A DNA stretch of 64,000 nucleotides, from contig CM053265.1 in the NCBI GenBank assembly GCA_028583415.1, positions 29,336,653 to 29,400,652 of the forward strand, read 5' to 3'. The notes under the pieces were generated by a model, which saw nothing but the letters and a program-made list of their open reading frames with translations, was not told the DNA's origin and ran no database searches. This stretch comes from Protea cynaroides (lineage: Eukaryota > Streptophyta > Magnoliopsida > Proteales > Proteaceae). Below, one piece after another: positions 1 to 10,931 of the stretch; within the stretch, counting starts at the first letter, position 1, and each line of letters starts with the position of its first letter. The translations under genes and the position numbers were made by a program.

Positions 1-257
1 TCCAGCTGCACCTCCAGCCGCAAACTAGATTGGTGATAGATTTGAATGAAGGTCCCACTGATTGGATTTGAACCTAGACACTCTCTCCCTGCATGGAAAG
101 CCTATCACTAATGGTTTGAAGAAGGTAGGAATAGATGGAAATCCTTCCCTTTCCATTATGGGATCCTACACTTACCGATTTGAGCAAAGAGAGATTTTAT
201 CCTCTATTCTCCCATTCAATCAATCAACCAAAAGAGATTGTGAGAAGAGCTCTGACG

Positions 258-495
258 CACGAATTTGAGAGAGAGAACAGAGAGAGAAACTTGAGAGAAA
301 GAGGAATCTTCCTCTGGTTACCGCACTAACAAGAAGGGAAGACAAGAGAGAAAGCTTTTCTCTGAGTACCGCCCAGCATAGAGAAAACGAGAGAAAGAAA
401 AGAGGAAGAAAGAGGAGAGAAGGAGAACCAAACCTCTGAATCATCGACTGCGTGGTAGAGAACTTGGACATTGGAGGAGACGAATCCTTATAGGT
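258..495 (+). promoter_or_regulatory. Purine-rich leader and donor-like site of LTR H
   Basis: A GA-rich stretch with runs of GAGAGA is followed by TATAG|GTATGATTCC. The same order (GA-rich leader, then AG|GTATG) occurs in all the other LTRs here, just downstream of their TATA boxes. I infer transcribed R/U5 leader sequence with a 5' splice site. No clear TATA box is visible upstream of it in this copy. Confidence 0.4.
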
Positions 496-2955
496 ATGAT
501 TCCAACTCTAGGATCTAAGTTAATTAGTAGATCAAACTGATAATAACGGCTTAAGGATTTAAGGAGACGATGTCTCTTGTAAGTGTTGTAGTAATGGACT
601 CTCAATAACTAAATCAGATGAAGAGATCAATGAATCCATCATTCCATGGCAGAGCCATGAGCGTATAGACTACTATTTACAGTTTAGAATCATAGACGGT
701 GATGTATACAACACAAATAATGATGGGATTGAATCTTCGAAGAGTGAGAATAATTATTTTGGACTATACAAATATCCATGGAATGTTAGAGACCTTGGAA
801 TGACCCTACAAGACTTGGATCATGGAACAAAGGAGGGATCCAAAAGTTTAAAAAGTCAGATCTGAAGCCAAAAACCAGATCTATTATCTTGGTTAAACGG
901 ACAATAGAAATGGTATCCATAACCTAGGGTAGGAAACGAGTTTGGAGCTCAAACTCCTTATTCAGACAGTGAAAAATATGAAAAGCATGTCAGAAATGTT
1001 TGAAAACCATCGAACCATGTTTTGACATGTAGTTGATGGGATGTCCTACACAACTTGGCAGTCGAGACGTGCGGTTGATGTCATCAGCCGCATGCCATTC
1101 TGATAGCAGATCTCGGCCAAACTTGGCCAGTGACTTCCTAAAGTTTATTTTGAATTTATTAAGGGCTTAGAACCCAGAAATAGTATTCCTTTGATGCGAA
1201 ATCTATGGTACATCATTTATACCTGAGGTAAGTTTTGGTTTATAATATGAAACGACTAACCATGCTTTGCCTTTGTAATTTGAGACCATAAACCCAACTT
1301 ATAGGAGCTAGGGGACCCTTTTGGGGTGTCGACATTGTCAAACGATCATGTTTTGATTTGTGGTTGATGACATGTGTTGTATACATGGTGGTCAGACTGT
1401 GCAGTCGATGCCACGTGCCACATGTTATTTCGACCCCTGTTGTTGACCATTTTTGGTCAGTAGCTTTCTAGAATTTTTATAAGCCTGCTTATGGGCTTAG
1501 ATTTCTAAAATCTAATGTTGATGGACGTTCTTTGCATTGTTTTGATTAGACACCCTTTTAATTCGTTGGTTAGCTTGTTGTTCATTACTTTAAATGTTTA
1601 GAACCTCCGGACAGCAAGTGTGGAACCTTAGGAACTAGTAGCTTGACTCCTTTGTGACGCTAGAACACCCTTGACTTCAATAGAAGAAGTCCTTCTTAGT
1701 ATTAAGGCTATAGAAGGTGACTTCTAACCAATGAGTGTGCTGTCTCATGGTGGCTAACCCACACTTCACTCACCTGGAATGGACAGCATGGTCATTATGC
1801 ATTAGAAGTTGTCCTTAGACTATGAGTAGTAGCAAGTCAAATAATGAATCCTTAGATGCTATGACATGATAGATAGATAGTAATGTTAGGCATGGATCAT
1901 CAATTAAGTAAATAATACTGTAAGGACCAGAATAATGAACTTAAAGAGAAACTATAATAATTTTATCAGATAGTATATTAATTAATTTTATTGCTTCTGA
2001 CTTGATAGAGCTACAAGGACTTGGGTAGGCTGCTATCTGATCCGATTTGTTGTTTACTCTCTATCTTTGGTAAGGAAACTAGACCTCTTGGATGCGTATG
2101 CTTCTTTTATTTTATTATGCTATATGATGGTGTGCGATTGATAACAAGCTTTTGTGTGATAACATACCATCCAATAAACTGCTTTGTATGATCATGCATG
2201 TGCATCCTTGAGCTTGGGGGTCAGTAGTGCCATTAAGGATTAGAAGGAGGGTGGAATGGGACACTTGCTACCTTTCCACAAAAGCAACTGACCCATGTTT
2301 GATTCGTGATGTCTGGCTAAGTCGGTAAGGAGGAATGTGGGTGGACTGGGACACTTGCACCACTTCTTACTGACGCTACTTTGCATTAGCCATACGTAAC
2401 TTAGTCAAGTCACGACATCCTAGGTGGGAGGACGGAGGAGGTCGAAAGCTTGATGATGTTACTGTCCAGTAATATGATTAATTACGTAGACATTGCTAGT
2501 TGAATATAATTACCCTTAAAGCTGTACCCCTAACCATTAAGGGGTTATGTAGTGGCATGGGTTCAATAAAAGGTGGTATGAACATAGCTGCGATGCTCCT
2601 CATACTCTACGTAGTGTGGATGGACTGGCGTGTCGACTAGTAGGATTATCTCTTCCTCAAGTGACTGGCATAATATAGGCTTGGGATGAGTTGTGGACAA
2701 GTAGCAGGCATAATACGGGCTTGTTCCATAAAGATGTACCCATACTTGGGGGTGATGCTGTATGCCGAGTGAGGTGGCATCTAATGGGAGGAGACCCGTA
2801 TAACTTGGAAACTCCTTGAGTCAATTGTCCTGAGCTGGCACTTATAATTATTTATTTAACTGTAGTTGATAGTTTTATGCATTTGTTTATGCACGTTTAG
2901 TTTTCTTGCTAAGCTCGGTGGTTGAGCTTACCTTATGTGCACAAATTATTTTTTA

Positions 2956-3051
2956 GATGTTGCAGGTTTTTCGATTGACGCTTCGGGTGGCACTCCATAT
3001 GGTGTGGAGGATGAAGACTATAAACCTGAAGAGGGTATCTTTGATTCTTGA
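2956..3051 (+). other. Short acidic reading frame in LTR H, possible 3' exon
   Basis: The reading frame after TTTTTTAG begins DVAG, continues with an acidic VEDEDYKPEEG segment and stops after IFDS. It sits in the same position, behind the same TTTTTAG acceptor-like site and a GATGxTGCAGG start, as the 45-codon LVDDAG...CECN frame in the LTRs of A-G. The two are alignable only at their beginning and in acidity. Whether it is translated is unknown. Confidence 0.35.
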
Positions 3052-3520
3052 TGCGATGTGTAGTGCTGTGCATGAGTTTAGGCTGTGCCCATGTTTTCGT
3101 TCCTTAGTTGAGATTATTTATTTTATTTTGGGTTTATGATGGGAATAAGCTTTGAACAATATTTTACTTTACCTTAGATTATTTATTATGGAATAATTGG
3201 TTAATTGAACTATTTATTGATTTGGAATTTAAATACTATTTTAAATGAGTAATATGTCTGCTCTTGAATAACTATTTTAAGTTTTAAGCCTTCTGCTTCA
3301 TAATCATTTTTAAGTTTTTTATTTAAATATTTAACTGGAAAAAAAATGAAATTTGAAAATGTTTATGTTACTCTGAAATGTATTTTATAAATGTTTGGAT
3401 TGTTGGGTGAATAATCGTTATTTGCGTTCCTAGAAGGGGATTTCTTATGCCCTGAAATAATGGAGAGATCCCGTTGCAATCCATAGTACCGATACGTCGA
3501 GAACGGGGTGTGACAGAGTT

Positions 3521-3532
3521 TGGTATCAGAGC
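3521..3532 (+). other. Primer-binding site of element H
   Basis: TGGTATCAGAGC is complementary to the 3' end of initiator methionine tRNA, the usual primer of plant Ty3/gypsy elements. It lies 5 nt beyond the TGTGACA end of the LTR. Confidence 0.85.
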
Positions 3533-4116
3533 AAGTCAAGCTATTCCATTAGCAATCCCCTTAACTCTAAAAAAAATTGATAATAGAACATGTCACGATA
3601 TGTCACTATGAATCCTACTCACATGTGAACTAAATGTTGACATTAGGTAAAATAAATAATACACCAAATGAGAATAAGCTGTAGGCAGAGACCGAAGAAT
3701 AATATAGAAATGAAAAGAATAATATACAAACCAAATGAGATAAGCTGTAACAAAATCAATAATATTTAAGCGGGATGGGTAGAGAGTCTTAAGTTGAAAC
3801 CTCTACTCTTAGACAATGTGACGCAAGTGAGCAAAGGTTTAGTTATGAGTTTGATAACCATCTTGTTTGATCATACTCATCCTATTAAACAAGCCAGTCA
3901 GACTGAGCTGATAAATAGATGAAGGATGCTACCACTGATTCCTTCCACTTGCTGAACCCCAGCTATGAATCAAATTCTACGTTGGTGAACTCTCTTGTGC
4001 TTCGTCATAGTCTTCGCTTCTACCTCAACAAGAGCTAGTGGGACTAAATCGGCTGAAGTCAACATGTGTCGTAAAGAGGACACCCCTTTCCTAATGATTC
4101 TTAGAGCTTTATAGGT
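3533..4116. other. Leader region of element H, no gene seen
   Basis: AT-rich sequence between the PBS and the tail of the antisense ORF. Its position corresponds to the aORF 3' flank/leader of the other elements. I see no open frame, hairpin or repeat in it that I can support. Confidence 0.4.
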
Positions 4117-4759
4117 TTAGAATATTGCATTTTCAGTCGCTATCACGCATCGCTCTACACCTGCGATGCTTTGCAGCTTACGCCTCTTGTATGAAGACAA
4201 TTCAATCTGTGTCTTCTGATGGTACTCCTGTAACTTAGACACTAAGGCACGAGCATCCACCAACACATCTTGTAGCTCCGCAACATCAAGGATTGCAGTC
4301 AGAGGAACCATCACACGTGACACATCATCATAATTCTCTCGCCGCTATGGCGTACTTTATTGTTTAACTGTTAAGGACATCGTATCCCCTGAGCTTTGAG
4401 CATGAGAAGAATCTATAGGAATGTATGTCAGATCACTGTTATCATCTGTTGAAGCTGACACAATCCTAGATGAAGGTAAAACCACCTTACGTTGAATTTG
4501 CTTAGCCAATCACTACCAAGATTACGGATTTGGAAGAGGAATTACCTCTAACTCATCATCATGAAGGCTGAGCCTATACAACGAATTCCAACCGAAGTCA
4601 GAATGGACGGACCACTCTACACAATCATCTTGAGGATGGTCTATCCCCAGCTGAATGAATAAGTGAGTGAGGAATCTTCTATAAGGAAGACTGCCAGATC
4701 AAGAATAAAGCGTTGTAGTAATCAGTGTTCTCAAAATCAAGTATGGAAGATAGAGTTAT
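4117..4759 (-). pseudogene. Element H antisense ORF, C-terminal part, interrupted by element A
   Basis: Reading right to left, the frame shows GSLPYRRFLTHLFIQLGID, which matches the LPYGRMITTL.TRLGVD block of the antisense ORFs in elements A, B, C, D and G. It then continues with an acidic Ser/Asp-rich stretch and a helical tail (AELQDVLVDARALVSKLQEY). Several stops lie between the conserved block and the last open segment (4117-4323). The 5' part is cut at 4759 by the LTR of element A. Thus an antisense accessory ORF occurs at the same place, between PBS and gag, in two different Tekay-like families. The function is unknown; homology to the Pfam 'putative plant transposon protein' family is my recognition from memory and needs a profile search. 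Confidence 0.55.
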
Positions 4760-7106
4760 TGTAAGACCCGCACTCCACTAACTTGGTCCAACCATGTCGT
4801 GTCAGGTCTTTCCATCATTCCTGGACCAAGTGGACTGAGCGTGTGAAGATAGATTACAAATCAGGTATGAGAATCGAGTTAAAAACACTAAAAACATACC
4901 TAAGGTTGCATGCTTGGGTAGGTATGGTCGACCATAAGGAAGGAAACCAAAAATCTCAAATCCAGAACCCCATGGTCGATGATTTTGACCTTACGATCGA
5001 CGGTTTATGCGACCGTATGATCGATCGAGAGAACCCTGATCAGACTCTGAGTTTTGGAAACTTTCCTAAGCTAAGGGATTGCTTTCCTAATTGAAAGAGG
5101 ACTTTATATGGAGAGTCTTTCTCTACATAAAGGACGTCCCTCAGCCCTTTTTCACTCTTTTAGAACATTAGTAAACCCTAGAGAAAGAGATTGAAAGAGG
5201 AGGAAGAGAAAGGAGAAGAAAAAACAACTAAGGAGAGGAATTTGCTGAGAAGAGATTGGCTCTCTAGTACAGGCAAATGTATGAATCTAATCTCTGAAAA
5301 TGTAAACTCTAAGGAATAAGACTTCTATGGAGGTTAGGAGATATCAACCTATTATGATCCATGTGATTTCCTTGAGAAAATCCCAAGGAGAACCATGAGG
5401 AGTGAATTTGATGATTAGGGTTGATAAGAAATTACTAATGATGGCCATAGGATGACCTTAGAATAAACCCCATTGAAGAACAGATGAATTGACCCCGAAA
5501 GAACTTGAATTTCATGTAGACTGTGACCAGAAATCTCAAGGTCGCAGTTACGGTCGACCATAGCATAACTAGTATGACTAGAGGATCGAACATAGGCATT
5601 CGGGAAGATTTCAGAAATCATATGGTCGCAACTACGGTCGCACCATATGCGATCGTAGGGTATCTATTGTAGACAGTAAGGTTGATACAGCACGAGACCA
5701 AAGGTCCAATCAGACACCTATCAGTGCTCTATTTTGATTTTTGACTACTGTAACATGTCACATATGAACCCTAACTTAAATTCATATAACTTTTAGGTTG
5801 TTAAATCAATTCAAAGAGAATTTCAAGGCTTGAAAGGAAATCGAGTATTGGTAACAGGTGAGGGAACAAGACCTAAACTAATTGGTTAATAACAAACTAT
5901 TTATTTTTATTGAGTCCAATGCCATGATTGATTCGATGTGCGTATCCTTGTAATGTGCATCTCACATATCATCCAATATTCCTGCTATTACTGTTCATGC
6001 ATATTTAATTCCATTTATTTGTAATTGATGATGATGATGATGCTAGGAATAGGCATGTGAATGTATGTGTGTGGTGGTGTGTTGGATGCGAGTGGAGCAT
6101 CAGGGGGAGGATGTGGCATGGAGGTCTTCGACCTCGTCACCAAACTGTAGCTCTATCTCTACTCAAGTCTTGCCCACTAACATCGTCGTATCACCATTAC
6201 CTTAGCAGAACTATTACGTCGTAGGGTATTAGGGGAGGTGGTCTCGGACCGTGTGGTCTTTGACTCTGTTGGGGGGTCTTAGCTCTATCTCTATGGACAT
6301 ATTGAGGGATGCTAGGGTGAGGCCTTGGATACACTATTTGGCATTAGGATTGGTTAGTTGCGAGCCCAGTTTGCAAGCCCTCGTCAAAAGGGACTTATGT
6401 GTTGGTATGGGTAGGGCATCAGGAGAAGTATTGACGGTGTTTGATCCAAACACTTTAGCTCTATCTCTATTCCATGGTGGGTGGATGTGGGATAGGAATA
6501 GTGTTTGATCCATTGGGTGGATTCACACACTCGTGTATAGAGATGCAACGGCCTCCTAACCTTTCTATAGCATATTGCAAACTTATAAACCAGACCAAAG
6601 ATATGAATTGAATGCATGCATATGTTTGTTGCATTGTTTTATTTGCTCACTGAGCCGTGATGTGTGCTTATCTTTTCGACAATGAATATTTTAGTTGATG
6701 ATGCAGGTCCTACTATTGAAGAATATATGAATGCGCCTATGTATGGACATGTTGTTGCGATAGACGTAGAAGCTGAAGAAGATGCGCATGATTTATCATG
6801 CGAGTGCAACCAATGTGTTTTTGCTTAAGTTTAGTTATAATTTGAACATCAGATATGTAATTGATTAGTTATTTTTATGTCTTGTGGTTTGGAGATAATA
6901 GATTAAATACTTATTTATCACTGTTAGACTCTCGGTTCATTATCTGTAAAATTTTAGCTTATTTATTTATTACGTCTGATTATTAATGTTGAATGTGTGT
7001 TTGGTTTGATATGGTGGGTACAACCTATACGAGATCCTGGGTGAACCGTTGGTTTATTGGCGGTTCATCACACCATTCTGGTTAGACCAGAATTGGGGGT
7101 GTGACA
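4760..7106 (+). repeat. 5' LTR of element A
   Basis: It begins TGTAAGACCC and ends GGTGTGACA. Parts in order: first GGTCG-word array (about 4925-5035, flanks of the ATGGTCG/ACGGTCG type), degenerate TATA region (CTACATAAAGGACGTCCC near 5123), purine-rich leader (5165-5275), weakened donor AAT|GTATGAATC (5279), second word array (5527-5660), ATG-trinucleotide run (about 6028-6042), a conserved 200-bp block (6165-6410), the GCTCACTGAGC palindrome (6650-6660) and the 45-codon mini-frame (6691-6828). Confidence 0.9.
6691..6828 (+). other. 45-codon Cys-rich mini-frame in LTR A
   Basis: The frame LVDDAG...AHDLSCECNQCVFA is followed by TAA. It has no in-frame ATG upstream before a stop, but lies directly behind a TATTTTAG acceptor-like site. 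The same 45 codons without indels occur in the LTRs of B (twice), C (twice), D, F and G (twice). Confidence 0.45.
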
Positions 7107-7109
7107 ACT

Positions 7110-7121
7110 TGATTTCAGAGC
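7110..7121 (+). other. Degenerate primer-binding site of element A
   Basis: TGATTTCAGAGC aligns with TGGTATCAGAGC of the sister elements, with two substitutions. It starts 4 nt after the LTR end. Confidence 0.7.
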
Positions 7122-7279
7122 ATCTCAGGTTTTACCCATTGACCTAATTACTTCCACATGAGTCATGAACTGAATTAGGATAAAATTTAAAAGCTGTAAT
7201 AAGAACACACCATGAACACCTGTGTTGTATGAGACATAAACTAAGAAAGAGAATAATGCACATATGTAAAGGGGAAACC

Positions 7280-7282
<3 letters not shown>

Positions 7283-7353
<71 letters not shown>
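7283..7353. repeat. (TA)n microsatellite
   Basis: About 35 perfect TA units lie in the leader of element A between PBS and antisense ORF. Three open frames crossing it (7125-7457, 7229-7429, 7241-7453) are Tyr-Ile repeats produced by the microsatellite and are not genes. Confidence 0.95.
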
Positions 7354-7357
<4 letters not shown>

Positions 7358-7387
7358 AATAAAAACAAGACAAATGTACATCCAATT

Positions 7388-7421
7388 CAGAGTACAGTCC
7401 ACAATTCGAATAGTTACTCTG
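7388..7421. other. Conserved hairpin between PBS and antisense ORF, element A
   Basis: CAGAGTACAGTCC and its imperfect complement near AGTTACTCTG flank a short loop. The same hairpin is found at the same place in B, C, D and G, while the sequence around it has drifted. It would be in the 3' UTR of the antisense transcript and in the leader of the gag-pol RNA. Confidence 0.5.
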
Positions 7422-7453
7422 TAGTATAAAAAGGAAAAAGATATAAATGGCAA

Positions 7454-8728
7454 TCATGGAGCTAGAGGTGCTGGAGGAGGAGGTGCCTCACGATCTTTAT
7501 TGTAGTCCTCAGCATATACTCTCGCGAGCCAGGCCACCTGAGTCTGAGTCGCTCAGAGACTAACTAGATCCGCTATCCACTGGTCTGTAGAGCGCTGGGC
7601 ATCTAGAAGCTCTCCTACTCTCCAATTAGTCATGCGCTGAGCCTCCCGAATCTCACGTAATAGCCCCATCATTTCATCAGGTGGTGGGCATGAAGGGCCA
7701 GCTAAATGAGAAGCCTTAGAAGGGCCAACTCCAGTAGAATGCTGTGGCGATGGAGGAGGGATGGCATCCACATCCATGTTTATCTGATCATCATCCTCCT
7801 CATCATCACCCTTGTGTGCCTTTGTTGCTACCTCTGCTGCTACTGCTGCTGCCGCCTCTGCATCTGCTGCCCCTACCCAAGTAAGAGGAAGTCTCATAGC
7901 GTTCCTCTCATCATCACTGACCTGTATCTCTCTCATGCCCATCATGCTGATGGCTTCCCAATCAAGGTCAGCTGAGAAGGTGTCCTCAAGGATCCTCTCA
8001 TCCACTAGGTCCACCTGTAGATGAGCGAGCAAGGTGGATATTAGCCGCCCATAGGGCAAGTTACCTCTCGAGTCAGGCAACGTAGCTCTGTGCATAGTCC
8101 AAATAATAATATATGGAAGGCTGACAGGTTGCCTAGTACAGATAGAGTACAGCCGGTACTGAGTTAGCTGTGAGATCATCTCGTAGTGTCTGCCCGGGGG
8201 AATAAGATTATGCTGGATAATATTACAATAGACCCGTGGCTCTGGACGCAGGTTGACTGCTTTTATGTCCAAGTGGTCATCCCGAAGAATCTGATTATCT
8301 ATTTCTGCACGGACCTGTGTAGATAAAAACTGTGGCTCCCTGGGTGCACAGGAAACCAACTGATCATCATTGGAGATGCCAAGGAGATCAGCCAACTCTT
8401 GATAGTTGAAAGAGATCGGAACCCCTTTCACCCAGCTGGTGATCCGAAGCTCTCTACCCCTGTCAACATCTTCTAAGTCACCCTTTACCTGTAGGTAACA
8501 GTAGAACTGTTTGACCAAGTTCGGGCGAGTGCAAGCCTTGTACAAGATCACTGGAAGCCAGCCCATATCACCAAACGCCTTTTCCACATCAAACAGGGCT
8601 AAATGGGCTAAGTTCACACATCGACCCCCTTTCACTTTCTTTCAATCAAACCAAGGATATCGCACCTCTGCTTCAACAGACCTGAAGCGTCGTGGGTCAT
8701 GAACTCGTAGAACCTTAGTGCGAACCAT
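7454..8728 (-). pseudogene. Element A antisense accessory ORF (aORF)
   Basis: The start is the ATG at 8728 (MVRTKV, conserved as M[AV]RTKV in five copies). Two in-frame stops (codon 29, and 7555-7553 near the end) interrupt an otherwise uninterrupted frame of about 425 codons with no frameshift. Order of parts: N-terminal basic segment; a conserved domain with ALFDVEKAFGDMGWLP, QFYCYLQ and ADLLGIS motifs; the LPYGRLISTLLAHLQVD block; an Ala- and Asp-rich linker (DDEEDDDQINMDVD); Pro/Ser-rich stretch; two 14-residue repeats of the AQR...RVGELLD type (coiled coil); and a QTQVAWL...REAPPPPAP tail. It resembles the plant 'putative plant transposon protein' family. It has no catalytic motif I recognise. 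Its orientation opposes gag-pol. Its role is unknown; a regulatory role is argued in the findings. Confidence 0.6.
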
Positions 8729-9570
8729 GATAATTGTAAGACAAGAAAATAAGAAAGAAAAACAAGTTAGATAAATTTGAAAATTTGATAGCATAACGAC
8801 GTAAAATGGAAAAAGCCTCACTTTTCACCCAAACATTTGGGCAGGAGGACTTACATAGGTCCTAAACCATCCTGCAAGGCTCATACAATCGGAAATTTTA
8901 ACTAAGTAGGTCGAATTTGAACAAATTTTGACAATTGGGAAAAGCCCCAAAATTTAGGTCAAAAAAGAGAATTTCAAGTTTCTACTAAACTAACCAATGA
9001 AACTCAAATTTTCTTGAGGGCTTTCATCCATTGGGTGACCAATAGAAAAAGCCCCCAATAAATATTAAATTTTTACGATCAGAAAAATATTAATTAGAAG
9101 AAAACCCTACAAATAGCAAAAATCCTAGGTATGAAAGCTTAAAAATGCAGAAAAGCAGAGAACATACCTCAAGGAATGGAGTGACGGATGTTGATCGATG
9201 GAAAAATCACTAAGTTTGTATGGTCGACACTGTAGCAACACACTGGTGGCGAGTTGAGTAGAGACCGTAAGAGGAAGAAGGAGAATGAGTGGGAATTTTT
9301 TTGAAAAACAGGTTTAAAAACCTGATTTTGAATCATACGGTCACATAATTCGATAAGTTGCCAGGGTTTTGAAGGTCGCACCTATGGTCGCACAACATGC
9401 GACCGTAGCCATCGACCATTGACTGTTGTCTGCATTTTGATTATGCTTGAGCTTTTGCCTATTAATTTTGTTTTTTCTCTCGTCTTCCATTGTGAGACTA
9501 ACCCAATACTACAATCATATCTTTTCTCACATGTACAGCCTTTCCAAGTACCATTCAACCAAGAGTTTAA
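8729..9570 (-). promoter_or_regulatory. aORF leader and promoter spacer of element A
   Basis: Read leftward, this spacer holds the aORF upstream region. The GGTCG-word array lies at about 9335-9422 (TACGGTCAC, AAGGTCGCAC, CTATGGTCGCAC, GCGACCGTAG). A leader follows toward the aORF, with a putative 17-nt exon (8855-8871) bounded by TTGCAG and GTAAGTCC. Read rightward, an acceptor-like CATGTACAG occurs about 35 nt before the gag ATG. Confidence 0.45.
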
Positions 9571-10862
9571 ATGGCTGGACGCAGAGTAAGTAGAAGGAGA
9601 TAAAATACAAACCCATCTCCACCACCTATGGAGACTAATGACAATGAGGGTCAGCAAGGACGGAAAGGAAATATTGAAACTCAAAATGTTGCACCTCAGA
9701 ATGTGCACACCCAAGCCAACCCAACCAACCTACCTGCACCACCTACAGATTTGGCTACTGTGGTGATGAATTTAGCACAACAAATGCAGCAAATACACCA
9801 AGTACAAGCCAACATGCAAGCTGCTATGGGAATTGCTTTCCCAGCTGCAAACACAACACCTCTACCTACAGGACAAGCTAGTACTGCACCTGGTGGTAGC
9901 AACGCCGTACCCCAAGCACCACAAACACCAGTAGTACAAGGCCAAGTGCCAAACCCTGAAGCACCACAAGGCGGGTATAACCAAGGAAATTATCAATACC
10001 AACCGCCTATGTATGGAACATATGCACAGTATTAACTTGATCACTCCAGACTGATCGAGCTTTTCCTGAAGTTGAAGCTGAAGGAATTTAGGCAAGCCAT
10101 CAGATCCGTTATGGCCAGCTCACTGGATCGATGAGATGCAAAGAAACTTTATGATGATGACTATAAATGAAGAAGATAAGGTATTATGTGCCACTTTTAT
10201 GCTGAAAGGTGATGCACACCATTGGTGGAAATCTACTCGGAGTTATTTGTTGACAAAGCACGCCCAACTGACCTGGGCTATCTATAAAGAAACTTTCTTT
10301 GAGAAATATTTTCCCAGTAGTTTCAGAGATCAAATGGAAAAGGAGTTTCTGAGTCTGCATCAGGGACAGATGACTATAGACACATATCAACAGCATTATG
10401 AAGAATTGTTTTTCTTTGCTCCCTCTAGCGTGCAGGAGGAAAATACCAAAACCCGAAGGTTCGTCATGGGACTTAGGGGAAGCATCCGTGAGCATGTATT
10501 AGGACTGGAAAAGAAGATTTATAATGAAGCTGTATAGATTGCTCAAGTACTGGAATCGAGCCAGAGGGAAAGTTATTTTGCTCAGAACAGAGGTATTAAA
10601 AGGCCTAATGGAAACTCATACAACGGAGGGAACTCAAAGACATTTAAACCCTTCCGTACTCAAGGTTTCAATGCTGCAGCCAAGACTACTCTGACAGCCC
10701 AACCTCAACAGAAGCAAAGTAATGTTGGAGTCAAATGCTTTAATTACGATCAAGTAGGACATTATTCAAGAGAGTGTCATAAGCCAAGGAAGCAGCTACA
10801 GCAAGGAATGGTTTATGCAGTTACTTCTGAGGATGCTACCGCATCGCCTGATGTGGTCACAG
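9571..10862 (+). pseudogene. gag: Element A gag (capsid and nucleocapsid), broken
   Basis: The start ATG at 9571 (MAGRRVS) is the one shared with B and C (MAGRRVT, MAGHRAT). There is a stop at codon 11, a stop at 10033, a frameshift around 10090 and a stop near 10535. The Gln/Pro-rich N-terminal part (NLAQQMQQI, QPPMYG) is followed by the retrotransposon gag domain (KGDAHHWWKSTR, FFEKYFP, GLRGSIREHVLG). The zinc knuckle near 10735-10780 has a Cys-to-Tyr change (CFNYDQVGHYSREC). It would package the element RNA if intact. The frame runs to the GTCACAG exon-like end at 10862. Confidence 0.85.
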
Positions 10863-10931
10863 ATATGACCTGAACCATTCATTTTGTACTACCTTGTGTA
10901 AGCATGTAGACTAAATTAAATCAAATCATAG
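10863..10931 (+). other. Decayed gag-protease intron, element A
   Basis: A 69-nt segment aligns with the GT-AG segments of C and G. Here the donor has changed from GTATGAC to ATATGACC and the acceptor reads CATAG. It interrupts the gag-protease frame between VVT and GIVPING-type residues. Confidence 0.6.

Larger units (their letters stand above)
1..3515 (+). repeat. LTR of divergent Tekay-like element H, 5' end outside window
   Basis: The right end is clear: the LTR closes with GGGGTGTGACA and is followed 5 nt later by a tRNA-iMet-type PBS. The left end is not visible. The layout parallels the other LTRs in the window: a purine-rich GAGAGAAA leader (about 258-425), an AG|GTATGATTCC donor-like site (492/494), Cys/Gly-type word clusters with GTCGA cores near 1061-1130 and 1380-1440, a GCTCGGTGGTTGAGC near-palindrome and a short acidic reading frame near the 3' end. 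The sequence is otherwise different from the LTRs of A-G, so this is a related but distinct family. No host gene is seen in it. Confidence 0.75.

Noticed and set aside
220..471. Reverse-strand frame with Leu/Phe/Ser-rich, membrane-like sequence
   Set aside because: Complement of the GA-rich LTR leader; composition alone produces the hydrophobic look.
4783..5094. 103-codon frame at the start of LTR A
   Set aside because: Located in the LTR upstream of the TATA region, not conserved as a frame in other LTRs.
7110..7121. tRNA genes at the TGGTATCAGAGC sites
   Set aside because: Only 12 nt match tRNA-iMet complement and they follow LTR ends; they are primer-binding sites. No cloverleaf is present.
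7125..7457. Open frames with long Tyr-Ile runs (also 7229-7429, 44435-44728)
   Set aside because: Translations of the (TA)n microsatellites.
9382..9714. Reverse-strand 110-codon frame over the gag start of A
   Set aside because: Overlaps the established gag start and spacer in antisense; no counterpart in B, C or G.
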